A DNA stretch of 64,000 nt, from assembly GCA_965116865.1 (NCBI GenBank), contig OZ220727.1, positions 868,001 to 932,000 on the forward strand, written 5' to 3'. Source of the stretch: Aldehydirespirator sp965116865. GTDB lineage: Bacteria > Actinomycetota > Acidimicrobiia > Acidimicrobiales > Aldehydirespiratoraceae. The translations under genes and the position numbers were made by a program. Shown here in pieces: positions 54,601 to 62,453 of this stretch; position 1 is the stretch's first letter, and every line of letters begins with the position of its first letter. The notes beneath the pieces were generated by a model. It was not told where the DNA came from. It saw only the letters and a program-made list of their open reading frames with translations, and made no database searches.

Positions 54601-54956
54601 GGGTACTCGTGGTCTACGAGCCGGTACCCGACTCCGCTAGGACGCTGCTCGGGCCATTGCCACAGGTGCCTGTCCGGGGCTGCGAACACCACAAGCTGGT
54701 CGCGGCTGTGGCGCTTCAGATGACGCACCACCCGATACTGCTCGGAACGCTTCGGCAGCCCGTCGGGGCAGTCCACCCGCCACGCGGTGACGCCCCGCTT
54801 GTCGGCCACCGGCACAGGACGCAGCGCGCTCTCGGCCACATCGACCGGCAGCCGTTGCTCGGGGTTGTCCCAACCGATCCTGCGGAAGAGAGCGGCGAAG
54901 TCGCCTCGTTGGAGCAGAATCGACAAGTCCTCGAGCTGCACTGCGAGATCCCTCAC
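51618..54956 (-). CDS. Eco57I/COG1002-type DNA adenine methyltransferase with tetranucleotide tract
   Basis: The 1112-residue protein has a helical N-terminal part (TKSFYREFRKHHTIFARAV; GAYYTKPDVTGYM), a DRPT repeat at about 404-440, N6-adenine methylase motif I (CDPTVGSGAFLFAAIN near 540), motif IV (IGNPPYIKTS near 767) and a C-terminal target-recognition region. The last third (51.62-52.65 kb) is clearly poorer in GC than the rest. A separate nuclease domain is not recognised. With the PLD-SNF2 helicase it resembles the methylase-helicase core of DISARM/BREX-like systems. Slippage in the repeat would switch it off. GTG 54956 lacks a clear ribosome site. Confidence 0.87.
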   Translation of the reverse strand: MRDLAVQLEDLSILLQRGDFAALFRRIGWDNPEQRLPVDVAESALRPVPVADKRGVTAWRVDCPDGLPKRSEQYRVVRHLKRHSRDQLVVFAAPDRHLWQWPEQRPSGVGYRLVDHEYPVQAPSEALLQRLEQVKFTIQEEPKLTSSEVLNRVRRSFNADKVTKSFYREFRKHHTIFARAVEGIASAKNRSWYTSVLLNRLMFIYFIQKKGLMADDQNYLRNRLEMVRDHTGSDEFYAFYKRFLLPLFHQGLGSPEPAYEDAGIGRIIGEVRYINGGIFEPHELETTHAVRIRDDAFESLFDFFDDWRWHLDERPTAEGNEINPDVLGYIFEQYINFTESGQKDKGAYYTKPDVTGYMAESTILPAVADRLVAAGLDDPALLLAGSGDAYVRGSAAHGLDLPTSTDRPTDRPTDRPTDRPTDRPTDRPTDRPTDRPTDRPPVGDLWPWQWRSGDPAEYIELPPPSDDLALPGERWCDVVHRRERYRSQLARLSDARRDWSIDDAITENLDLPELLRDYMSLLADTAECETAFGVLRSLTVCDPTVGSGAFLFAAINALEPLYSEVLARAEELESEGREAPEFLADARKHPSPSYWLIKTICLHNLYGVDLMQEAPEIAKLRLFLKLAAQIERVEDLEPLPDLDFNIKCGNLLVGIADAEDAGSRLGGGRLDLGGEIAEMEALATEIGEVYDRFVAEQSQTSEADAPADKQALAAKFDDARNQCHELLHSIRGTTPLEKWIESHQPFHWFVEFPSVWRNGGFDVVIGNPPYIKTSLVVDYTWVGYKTQKCPDLYAICMERASTLLNDQGRFAMIVMHSLCFSRHFAQLRQYIDARFGAYWVSSYSRIPDALFGGSVRVRNSILIAHSSIEAQQAMTACMRWTASGRNHLFEDLEYGIVDETFRVSTLRNQWPFLDRSVRSAYERMMKTRTSLSTSLVRDNGHLLGFKTTAQYMLGVFVTLPPTVDTATGRPARMGSERHQWLKFRDSVNRDLALLALSGRWGYLWWLMYGDEFHVTRSTLAAFPGDIERLAKRTPGDMELVILLQLSSTLQQEMPENVAWKLNAGVNVGRYNMLKLRHFTDQADWLLAKAWGIEDAFEAAGNLRDRMVFGNKE
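53638..53746. repeat. (GGTC)27 microsatellite inside the methyltransferase gene
   Basis: Twenty-seven perfect GGTC units run from 53638 to 53745. On the coding strand they read as DRPT in frame, nine blocks of four residues. Because the unit is 4 bp, gain or loss of one unit shifts the frame. The current length keeps the methylase open. Confidence 0.97.
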
Positions 54957-55032
54957 CCTCGACGCCCGGAGCAGGCGCGCCGCTCACCGGCGGCGGGTCG
55001 GACAGCGGCGGTCGCCGGCAGGACCTCGAGTC

Positions 55033-55145
55033 CGCCGGAAGTGTCCTGTTGCGAACATGTCCGCGGGTCTCTCAGCGCCAAGTCGGTCGACTGGTAGCGG
55101 GCGCCGCCGGAAGTGTCCTGTTGCGAACATGCCCGCGGGAAGGAA
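55033..55145. repeat. 72-bp direct repeat upstream of the methyltransferase
   Basis: CGCCGGAAGTGTCCTGTTGC and the next 16 bases occur at 55033 and 55105. The rest of 54957-55521 has no convincing gene. At about 55252-55293 an inverted pair CAAGAACG/CGTTCTTG flanks a TGATCA-containing segment, a possible operator. Confidence 0.9.
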
Positions 55146-55521
55146 CGATGCCGGGAGCCCTCCGATGCCGACCCGGTGACGGGCTCCCGCTCGTTCAAGC
55201 AGTTGTCGGCAACCATCCATGCATACCATAACCAATAGGCAGGTCACCAGCCAAGAACGTCCAGTGTGATCACATCAGGTGCGTTCTTGCTCCCTGGTCG
55301 GCGTCTCTGGAGCCGGGACTGCGGCTTCGGAGCAATCATCACGAGGGACCGACGGTGGATACGTGCGTGCGCTGGCGGCGTTCAGCGAGGTGGTCCGGTC
55401 CCGGTGATGCTGTGAGCTCGACCCTGATGGAGCGAGCAGCCCTCCGACAGGCCTGACCCAAGAACTGCATGTCCGCTGACTCTATGTTCGCCTTGGCCGG
55501 GCAGCGACCCTCCGGCAGTGT

Positions 55522-58491
55522 TCAGCGGTCCAGCACGGCGGCAGCGAGGCGGGCCGACTCGCGGGTGCGCAGGGCGACGTTGATGTCGAGGCGTTCCAGG
55601 TGCTGGGCTACCTGCTTGGCTCCTTGGGGGATGGGATGCTCGGCCAGGAAGGCACGCACCCGAGCGGCCGACTCGGCCCGGTCGAGGGCGGTCACGCCTT
55701 CCAGCATCCGTGCGGGCGAGTTGGTCGGGAAGAGCCCGAGGAGACGGTCCCAGTTCTCGGCCAGGAAGTCCCACGCCTCGGGTCCGCACCGGGAGTTGAG
55801 GAGCGCGCGGCGCAACAGGTAGGGGCCGTCCTGGGTGCGCACCGAGCCGTCGAGGGCGCCGTCGAGGATCGTGCGCACGAGTCCGGCGTCACCGAAGTCG
55901 GCCAGGGCGGCCAGGTGACGCTGCTCGGTCTGGGGGTCGGTGGCCGTCTCGAAGCGGTGGCGGAACCGGGCGAAGTCCTCGGCGTCGCCGTGGACGGCCA
56001 CCACGCCGAGAGCCGCCGCCGCCAGGGTGGGATCGGGGTGGTCGAGCCTCTGGCGGCACGCCTCGATCGTGGGAGCGTGATCGGCGACCGCCCCCCGCAG
56101 CCGGATGAGCGTCGCCCGCAGCTCGCCGGTGCGCTCGTCCTCGCCGTCGGCGGCGGGCGGATCGAGCCCGACATCGACCATGGCGCCGCCTGAGGCGGCC
56201 ACAACCAGTTCGCCGAAGCGCTGGGCTGCGTCGCCGTCCAGCAGCCGGCGGAGATGGGCCAGGCTGCCCGCGACGGCCTGCCACACCGTGAGATCCCGCT
56301 CCGCCGTGAAGCCTCGCAGCACGAAGTCGACGAATGCCGGCCCCTCGAGGCTGCCGGCCAGGGTGGCGGCCCAAGCGTCGTCGACCAGTCCGTGGCGTTC
56401 CTCCGCGGTGCGGTCGCCGGGTCCTGCCGACGCGACAGCCGCGAGCATCCCGGAGTCTGGGTCTTCGCGGTAGAAGCCCGAAGCGCCGCTGTTCACCGTC
56501 ACCGGCTCGGCTGCCGACAGGGTGAGGGTCCGGCCCGGCCGGTCGAGCAGCAGCCGTATTTCTACCGGCTCGCCAGCGCCACCTTCGACCGGCTCGCCGG
56601 TGCCGCTCTCGACTCGCAGACGCAACGGGACCGCCCAACTCCGCGCGTCGGCACGCCCGGGGTCGAGTGTGAAATGACGCTGGGACACTCTGAGTCCGTG
56701 GTCGGTGGCGCTGGCAGCCACCGCCGGATAGCCGCCTCGGTGTATCCAGCCGTCCATGATCCATCCCACCGGCTCGCCGGACGCGTCGGCCAGCGAGGTC
56801 CACAGATCCTCGGTGACCGTGTTGGCGTAGGCGTGCCTGCACAGGTAGAGGCGCACGCCGGCCCGGAACGTCTCAGGCCCGAGGTACCGCTCCAGCATGC
56901 GGAGCAGGGCCGCGCCCTTCTCGTAGGTGATCACGTCGAACATGTCCTCGGCCTCGGCGGGGGAGTGGACCGGGTACTCCACCGGCCTGGTAGTGCCGAG
57001 GGCGTCGGTGGACAGAGCCGAGGCACGGCTGCGGCAGAACGTCGACCAGACCTTCCAGTCGGGCCGGTAGGCGTCGGTGCATGCTGTCTCCATGAACGTG
57101 GCGAAGGCCTCGTTCAGCCAGATGCCCTCCCACCAGGCCATGGTCACCAGGTCACCGAACCACATGTGGGCCAGCTCGTGGTTGATCACGTCGGCCACCC
57201 TCTGAAGCTCGGGCTGGCTGGCCGCGTCGGGATCGACCAGCAGCAGCACCTCCCGGAAGGTCACACAGCCGAGGTTCTCCATGGCGCCGAACGCGAAGTC
57301 GGGGATGGCCACCAGATCGAGCTTGTCCGAGGGGTACGGCAGGCCGTAGTAGTCGGAGAACCAGCCCAGCGCGTGGGCGGCGACGTCGAGCGCGAATCCG
57401 GTCTGGTCGCCGCGGCCGGGCCTGTGGACGACCCGCACCGGCACGCCGCCGCAATCGATAGCGTCGGTGGCCTCCAGCGGGCCCACCACGAATGCCACCA
57501 GGTAGGTGGACATCGGCACGGTGATGGCGAAGCTGACCCGCACCCGGCCGTCGGCCAGCGGCTCGCGGCCAGTCTCGGCCGCGTTGGACACCGCCAGCAG
57601 ACCCTCGTCCACGATCAGCGTAGTGGCGAAGGTGGCCTTGAGCGCCGGCTCGTCGAAGCAGGGAAAGGCCCGGCGGGCGTCGGTGGACTCGAACTGGGTG
57701 GCGGCGATGGTGCGGATGGTGCCTTCGTCGTCTTTGTAGGTGGAGCGGTAGAAGCCGTGGAGCTGGTCGTTGAGCACCCCGTCGAAGGAGATCTCCAGCC
57801 GGGCCGGTCCCGGCGCGAACTCGCCGCCGTCGCGTCTGCGGAGCGTCAGCCTCTCCGAATCGGCGTCGAGGGCGAAATCGAGATCCGAAGCCTCGGCGCC
57901 TGCGGTGTCGAGGCGGGGGTTCGCGCTGTGGGCGTCTGCCGGTGAGGCGCCTGCGGTGTCGAAGCGGGCGTTCGCGCTGTGGGCGTCTGCCGGTGAGGCG
58001 CCTGCGGTGTCGAGGCGGGGGTTCGCGCTGTGGGCGTCTGCCGGTGAGGCGCCTGCGGTGTCGAAGCGGGCGTTCGCGCTGTGGGCGTCTGCCGGTGAGG
58101 CGCCTGCGGTGTCGAGGCGGGGGTTCGCGCTGTGGGCGTCTGCCGGTGAGGCGCCTGCGGTGTCGAGGCGGGGGTTCGCGCTGTGGGCGTCTGCCGGTGA
58201 GGCGCCTGCGGTGTCGAGGCGGGGGTTCGCGCTGTGGGCGTCTGCCGGTGAGGCGCCTGCGGTGTCGAGGCGGGGGTTCGCGCTGTGGGCGTCTGCCGGT
58301 GAGGCGCCTGCGGTGTCGAGGCAGGCGTCCGTGATGTTCAGATCTGCCGCATTCATCACTATCGCGGCCGATCGCTCCTCGATGTCGACGTCGATGGCGA
58401 CAGTTCCCGCGAAGGTTGCGGCGTCGAGGTCGGGCGACAGCTCGATGGCGTAGTGCCGGGGGACGACTCCGGCCGGCAGTCTCGGACTCAT
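55522..58491 (-). CDS. pepN: Aminopeptidase N (M1 family)
   Basis: A zinc aminopeptidase of 989 residues that trims N-terminal residues from peptides. The exopeptidase motif GAMEN is near 400 (AFGAMENLGCVTF) and the zinc motif HELAHMWFGDLVTMAWWEG near 436, with the third ligand in NEAFATFME. A C-terminal helical ERAP1-like half follows. Family members are about 850 residues; the surplus is eight 17-residue repeats at about 54-196, inserted in the N-terminal beta domain. The ATG is six bases after TACCGT, leaderless. Confidence 0.94.
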   Translation of the reverse strand: MSPRLPAGVVPRHYAIELSPDLDAATFAGTVAIDVDIEERSAAIVMNAADLNITDACLDTAGASPADAHSANPRLDTAGASPADAHSANPRLDTAGASPADAHSANPRLDTAGASPADAHSANPRLDTAGASPADAHSANARFDTAGASPADAHSANPRLDTAGASPADAHSANARFDTAGASPADAHSANPRLDTAGAEASDLDFALDADSERLTLRRRDGGEFAPGPARLEISFDGVLNDQLHGFYRSTYKDDEGTIRTIAATQFESTDARRAFPCFDEPALKATFATTLIVDEGLLAVSNAAETGREPLADGRVRVSFAITVPMSTYLVAFVVGPLEATDAIDCGGVPVRVVHRPGRGDQTGFALDVAAHALGWFSDYYGLPYPSDKLDLVAIPDFAFGAMENLGCVTFREVLLLVDPDAASQPELQRVADVINHELAHMWFGDLVTMAWWEGIWLNEAFATFMETACTDAYRPDWKVWSTFCRSRASALSTDALGTTRPVEYPVHSPAEAEDMFDVITYEKGAALLRMLERYLGPETFRAGVRLYLCRHAYANTVTEDLWTSLADASGEPVGWIMDGWIHRGGYPAVAASATDHGLRVSQRHFTLDPGRADARSWAVPLRLRVESGTGEPVEGGAGEPVEIRLLLDRPGRTLTLSAAEPVTVNSGASGFYREDPDSGMLAAVASAGPGDRTAEERHGLVDDAWAATLAGSLEGPAFVDFVLRGFTAERDLTVWQAVAGSLAHLRRLLDGDAAQRFGELVVAASGGAMVDVGLDPPAADGEDERTGELRATLIRLRGAVADHAPTIEACRQRLDHPDPTLAAAALGVVAVHGDAEDFARFRHRFETATDPQTEQRHLAALADFGDAGLVRTILDGALDGSVRTQDGPYLLRRALLNSRCGPEAWDFLAENWDRLLGLFPTNSPARMLEGVTALDRAESAARVRAFLAEHPIPQGAKQVAQHLERLDINVALRTRESARLAAAVLDR
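57902..58325 (-). repeat. 51-bp coding minisatellite in pepN, about 8.3 copies
   Basis: The unit encodes 17 residues (DTAGASPADAHSANPRL). Two variants exist, NPRL and NARF, the latter in two copies. Occurrences start every 51 bases from 57902 to 58310. All are in frame and the copies are nearly identical. Confidence 0.97.
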
Positions 58492-58570
58492 GGCCCGACG
58501 GTACTGGCAGTCCGCCCCGGCGAGTTGCGGGCGCGAGTGAGCGCTGATCGAGGCTGGCGTTGCCTGCTCG

Positions 58571-58710
58571 GAGGCCGAGCGAACAGGTGAGTGAATCCGC
58601 TGCCAACGGGTGAGGCCGTGGCCCGAGCGGCCCGTGAGCGCAGCGAACAGGAGCGGGAGCGACACCGCCGCGACGCGACGGGCTCACTCCTGTCCGCGCT
58701 CGCTCTTCGG
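58571..58710 (+). repeat. Dispersed element, copy C
   Basis: GGCCGTGGCCCGAGCGGCCC and the following GTGAGCGCAGCGAACAGGAG match copies A and B; the ends GAGCGAACAGGTGAGTG and CACTCCTGTCCGCGCTC form an imperfect inverted pair. It lies in the divergent gap between pepN and the ABC transporter. Confidence 0.87.
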
Positions 58711-58781
58711 TCCGTCCCGGCGAGTTGCAGCGGCAGGGGAGCCGGAACCGCGAACGTGCGTCCCCGGTAGTCTGTGCAGTC

Positions 58782-59837
58782 GTGCTCGCTGCCGCCCGAA
58801 CGCAAGCTGGAAGCCCGGCCATCGCAGCACGCGGCCTGGTCCGGACCTTCGGAGGCAACCGGGCGGTGGACGGGGTGGATCTCAGTGTCGGCGCCGGGGA
58901 GATCTACGGGTTCCTGGGTCCCAACGGAGCGGGAAAGAGCACCACGGTGCGGATGCTGTGTACCCTGCTGAAGCCGACCGAGGGGCAGGCCACGGTCGCC
59001 GGCTACGACGTGGTCGAGAACCCCGGCGAGGTTCGCATCCGCATCGGGGTCGCCATGCAGGAGGCCGCGCTGGACGAGCGCCAGACCGGACGGGAGATCC
59101 TCGACCTGCAGGCTCGCCTGTACGGGCTGACCGCGCCGGACCGGGCAGCCGCCATCGCGCGGGCCGTCGACCTGACCGGCATCGGCGACGCCATGGATGC
59201 CCGCGCCAAGACCTACAGCGGCGGCATGAAGCGCCGTCTCGACCTGGCCGCGTCACTCATCCACGGCCCCGAGGTTCTGTTCTTGGACGAGCCCACCACC
59301 GGGCTCGATCCGGTGAGCCGGGCGCAGGTGTGGGACGAGGTGCGTCGGCTGAACCGCGAGCTCGGGGTGACGGTGTTCCTCACCACCCAGTACCTCGAGG
59401 AGGCCGACGCGTTGGCGGACCGGGTGGCGATCATCGACGGCGGCCAGATCGTGGAGGAGGGGCCGCCGTCGGATTTGAAGCGGGCTGTGGGCGCCGACGT
59501 GATCGTGGTGGGCCTTGCACCCGACGCCATCGCCGCAGCGGCGGCCGTCGCCGAGAAGGTCCCGGACGTCGATGCCGTCACTCGGGGCCGCCGCGGCGTC
59601 ACTATCGCCACCGCCGACGGCGCGGCCGCCGTGTCCAGCGTTGCGGTGGCGCTCGCGGAGGCAGGGATCGAGCCCCAGTCGCTCACCGTGCGCACCCCGT
59701 CGCTCGACGACGTTTTCCTGCTGGCCACCGGATACCGCATGTCGGCAGCCGACGCCCACGCCCTGGCCGTCGACGGCGGCGGCGCGGCGCCGGGACCGGG
59801 CGCCCGTGCGGCGGCCTCGGAAAGAGGTGGGCCGTGA
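58782..59837 (+). CDS. ABC transporter ATP-binding protein (ABC-2/DrrA type)
   Basis: The 351-residue ATPase drives export with the permease that follows. Walker A is GPNGAGKST (about 47-55), the Q-loop is AMQEAALD, the signature is YSGGMKRRLDLA, Walker B is VLFLDEPTTGLDP, and the switch His is replaced by Q in TTQYLEEAD, as in DrrA-type drug exporters. A C-terminal domain (about 230-335) is typical of that group. GTG 58782 follows TAGTCT by eight bases. It overlaps the permease by four bases. Confidence 0.92.
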   Translation: MLAAARTQAGSPAIAARGLVRTFGGNRAVDGVDLSVGAGEIYGFLGPNGAGKSTTVRMLCTLLKPTEGQATVAGYDVVENPGEVRIRIGVAMQEAALDERQTGREILDLQARLYGLTAPDRAAAIARAVDLTGIGDAMDARAKTYSGGMKRRLDLAASLIHGPEVLFLDEPTTGLDPVSRAQVWDEVRRLNRELGVTVFLTTQYLEEADALADRVAIIDGGQIVEEGPPSDLKRAVGADVIVVGLAPDAIAAAAAVAEKVPDVDAVTRGRRGVTIATADGAAAVSSVAVALAEAGIEPQSLTVRTPSLDDVFLLATGYRMSAADAHALAVDGGGAAPGPGARAAASERGGP

Positions 59838-60691
59838 GCGCCGGGACCGGCTCGTCAGGCTCGGCCGTGGCGGCAGGCTCGGCGGGCGCTGCCGGAGCGT
59901 CCGTCGCGGCAGGCGGCGGCCTGGTCCGTTCGGTGGGGATCGTCACCGACGTCGCCACGGTGGCCCGCCGGTCTGTGCGCAGCCTGCTGCGAGAGCCCGA
60001 GGCCATGGTCCCCGCGTTGATCATCCCGACGTTCTTCTTCATCGTCAACGTCGGCGCGCTGGAGTCGTTCGTGGAGCGCTCGCCGGGCATCGACTACCGG
60101 GCTTTCCAGATACCGGTCGCCATCATCTTCGCGGTCACGGGCATCTCACGGGCGTCGGTTCTGGTCATCGACATCCAGACCGGCTACCTCGACCGGATGC
60201 TGGTCACGCCGGTGAGGCGCACGACCCTGCTGCTCGGCATGATGGTCGCCGACGTCGTCCTGGCGCTGTCGTTGTCGCTCATCGTGGTGGCAATGGGCTT
60301 CGCCGCCGGCGTGCGCTTCGAGACCGGGCTGCTCGGGATACTGGTCTTCCTGGGACTGGCGGTGGCGTGGAGCCTCGCGTTCACCGGGTTCCCGTACACG
60401 GTGGCCCTGCGCACCGGGAATCCTGCCGCGGTCAACTCGTCGTTCCTGATCTTCTTCCCGTTCGCATTCCTCACGCCCGCGTACCTGCCCCGCGAGCTGA
60501 TGACCGGATGGATGCAAGCCGTGGCCGTCTGGAACCCCGTCACCTACCTCCTCGAGGGCATGCGGTCGCTGCTCTCCGACGGCTGGGCGCCGGCCGCCAT
60601 CGGCAGGGCTTTGGCGGCGATCGGCGGGCTCGCCCTGGTGACTTTCGTGATGGCCTTCCGCTCGCTGGCCCGCCGCGTGGCCACCGGTTAG
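59834..60691 (+). CDS. ABC-2 type permease (DrrB-like)
   Basis: A 285-residue membrane protein with a Ser/Gly/Ala-rich N-terminus and six hydrophobic segments from about residue 55. ALIIPTFFFIVNVGAL, GYLDRMLVTPVRR and PAYLPRELMTGWMQAVAVWNP are the usual ABC-2 landmarks. It would form the transmembrane part of an exporter of drugs or lipids with the preceding ATPase; the cargo is unknown. Confidence 0.9.
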   Translation: MSAGTGSSGSAVAAGSAGAAGASVAAGGGLVRSVGIVTDVATVARRSVRSLLREPEAMVPALIIPTFFFIVNVGALESFVERSPGIDYRAFQIPVAIIFAVTGISRASVLVIDIQTGYLDRMLVTPVRRTTLLLGMMVADVVLALSLSLIVVAMGFAAGVRFETGLLGILVFLGLAVAWSLAFTGFPYTVALRTGNPAAVNSSFLIFFPFAFLTPAYLPRELMTGWMQAVAVWNPVTYLLEGMRSLLSDGWAPAAIGRALAAIGGLALVTFVMAFRSLARRVATG

Positions 60692-60710
60692 ACGGCGACC
60701 CGTCCGCGCC

Positions 60711-60812
60711 GTCCGCGCCCACTGTGTCGGGCTTGCGGGTCGGTGCTGTCACGGCGGGGGCAGGTCTGGCCGGGCGACCCGGCAGCGTCGTCCGGGCCTA
60801 CTGTGTCGGGCT
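60711..60812. repeat. Two-copy direct repeat, 79-bp spacing
   Basis: GTCCGSGCCYACTGTGTCGG and the next GCT occur at 60711 and 60790, between the permease and the kinase gene. The intervening bases are not clearly duplicated. Confidence 0.6.
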
Positions 60813-60836
60813 GTCTCGGGTGGACAGGGAGATTCC

Positions 60837-61814
60837 TTGGAAACAGAGTTCGATGTGGTGGGCGTCGGCAACGCCGTCGTGGACGTGATCGCCTCGGTGG
60901 ACGACTCGTTCATCAGCGACCACGGCCTGGTGAAGGGCTCCATGTCCCTGGTCGGCGCGGAGAGGTCGGCCGATCTGTACGACGCCATGCCGCCGGGGGT
61001 CGCGGCGTCGGGCGGATCGGCTGCCAACACCATGGCCGGGGTGGCCTCCTTCGACGGCCGGGCTGCCTTCATCGGCAAGGTGCGAGACGACCAGCTCGGC
61101 GAGGTGTTCGTCCACGACATTCGGGCGACCGGAGTCTCCTTCGACGTGCCGCCGGCGCCGTACGGGCCTGCGACGGCCCGCTGCCTGGTGCAGGTGACCC
61201 CGGACGCGGAGCGCACGATGAGCACCTGTCTGGGCGCCGCCGCGCTGCTGGGGCCTCACGATGTGGACACTGACCTCGTCGCCTCGGCCGGCATCACCTA
61301 TTGCGAGGGCTACCTCTGGGACGTGCAGGCGGCCAAGGACGCCATCCGGGTGGCCATGGCGGCCGCGGCCTCCGCCTGCCGTACGGTGGCCCTGGCGCTC
61401 AGCGACTCCTACTGTGTGGATCGCCACCGCGACGAGTGGCTCGACCTGATCGAGGACCACGTCGACGTGGTGTTCGCCAACGAGGCGGAGGTGTGCGCCC
61501 TGCACTCGACTGACGACCTCGGCGCGGCCCTCGACCGCACGGCCGGGATGGCCCGGACGGTGGTGGTCACCCGAGGCGCCGGGGGCTCGGTGGCGGTCCG
61601 GGGATCGGAGTGGGCGACGGCACCAGCGGCCTGCATCGGGGAGGTCGTGGACGCCACCGGGGCCGGCGACCTGTACGCCGCGGGGTTCCTGTGGGGCCTC
61701 AGCCGGGGCGCGGCCCTGTCGCGCTGCGCGGAGTTGGGAAGCCTGGCCGCGGCCGAGGTCATCAGCCATGTCGGCGCCCGGCCCAAGGTGGCGCTGTCGC
61801 GGCTCGCGGGCTAA
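60837..61814 (+). CDS. PfkB-family carbohydrate/nucleoside kinase
   Basis: A ribokinase-fold kinase of 325 residues. The substrate side shows GNAVVDVIASVDD and GGSAANTMAGVASF; the catalytic anion hole and base are in DATGAGDLYAAGFL near 271. The closest look is to adenosine kinase-like members, but sugar kinases share the pattern. TTG 60837 is selected because AGGGAGA lies four bases upstream and the conserved start follows. Confidence 0.88.
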   Translation: METEFDVVGVGNAVVDVIASVDDSFISDHGLVKGSMSLVGAERSADLYDAMPPGVAASGGSAANTMAGVASFDGRAAFIGKVRDDQLGEVFVHDIRATGVSFDVPPAPYGPATARCLVQVTPDAERTMSTCLGAAALLGPHDVDTDLVASAGITYCEGYLWDVQAAKDAIRVAMAAAASACRTVALALSDSYCVDRHRDEWLDLIEDHVDVVFANEAEVCALHSTDDLGAALDRTAGMARTVVVTRGAGGSVAVRGSEWATAPAACIGEVVDATGAGDLYAAGFLWGLSRGAALSRCAELGSLAAAEVISHVGARPKVALSRLAG

Positions 61815-61916
61815 GCGAACGGGGGCGGGAGCGGCGCGGCATCGAAACGGCGGCTCTCGCATCCGTCCGCGTCGGGGTCCAGGGACAGGTTCCTCCGTGG
61901 GACCTAGGCTCGGTCC

Positions 61917-62360
61917 GTGATCGCCATCCGGGTCTCGACGGTGGTGCCGGCCGCGCCGGACGCGGTGTGGGAGGACCTGCGCCACATCGACCGCCACGTC
62001 GAATGGATGAGAGACGCCGACTCGATCCGCTTCCTCACCGACACCACCGAGGGCTCGGGCGTGCTGTTCGAGTGCGTCACCCGGTTCGGCCCGTTCCGGC
62101 TGACCGACCGGATGGAGGTCGTCGATTGGTGCGACGCCCGGACGCTGGCGATCCGCCATAGCGGCGCGGTGGCGGGCGCCGGAGAGTTTCGCCTCACGCC
62201 GTGCCCGGCCGCCGACGGCGAGGTCCACACGGAGTTCGAGTGGAGCGAGTCGCTGCGCTTCCCGTGGTGGATGGGCGGCGCGGTCGGCGCCGTCGCGGCC
62301 CGGCCGCTGCTTCGGGCTGTCTGGAGGCGGAGCCTGGACGCTTTCACCGCCCGATTCTGA
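61917..62360 (+). CDS. SRPBCC (START-like) family protein
   Basis: A 147-residue protein with the helix-grip pattern: VPAAPDAVWEDLRHIDRHVEW at the start, GPFRLTDRMEVVDW in the middle, and FPWWMGGAVGAVAARPLLRA near the end. These proteins bind hydrophobic ligands or act in polyketide and lipid metabolism; the ligand is unknown. GTG 61917 is six bases after TAGGCT, leaderless. Confidence 0.82.
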   Translation: MIAIRVSTVVPAAPDAVWEDLRHIDRHVEWMRDADSIRFLTDTTEGSGVLFECVTRFGPFRLTDRMEVVDWCDARTLAIRHSGAVAGAGEFRLTPCPAADGEVHTEFEWSESLRFPWWMGGAVGAVAARPLLRAVWRRSLDAFTARF

Positions 62361-62453
62361 TGCGCGGCCGCTGCCCGACGAAATCTGATGCCGGCGTGTT
62401 GATTGCGCACTCGGAGAAGTAGGCCGCCGAGACGACCACGTCCTACAGGAGAA

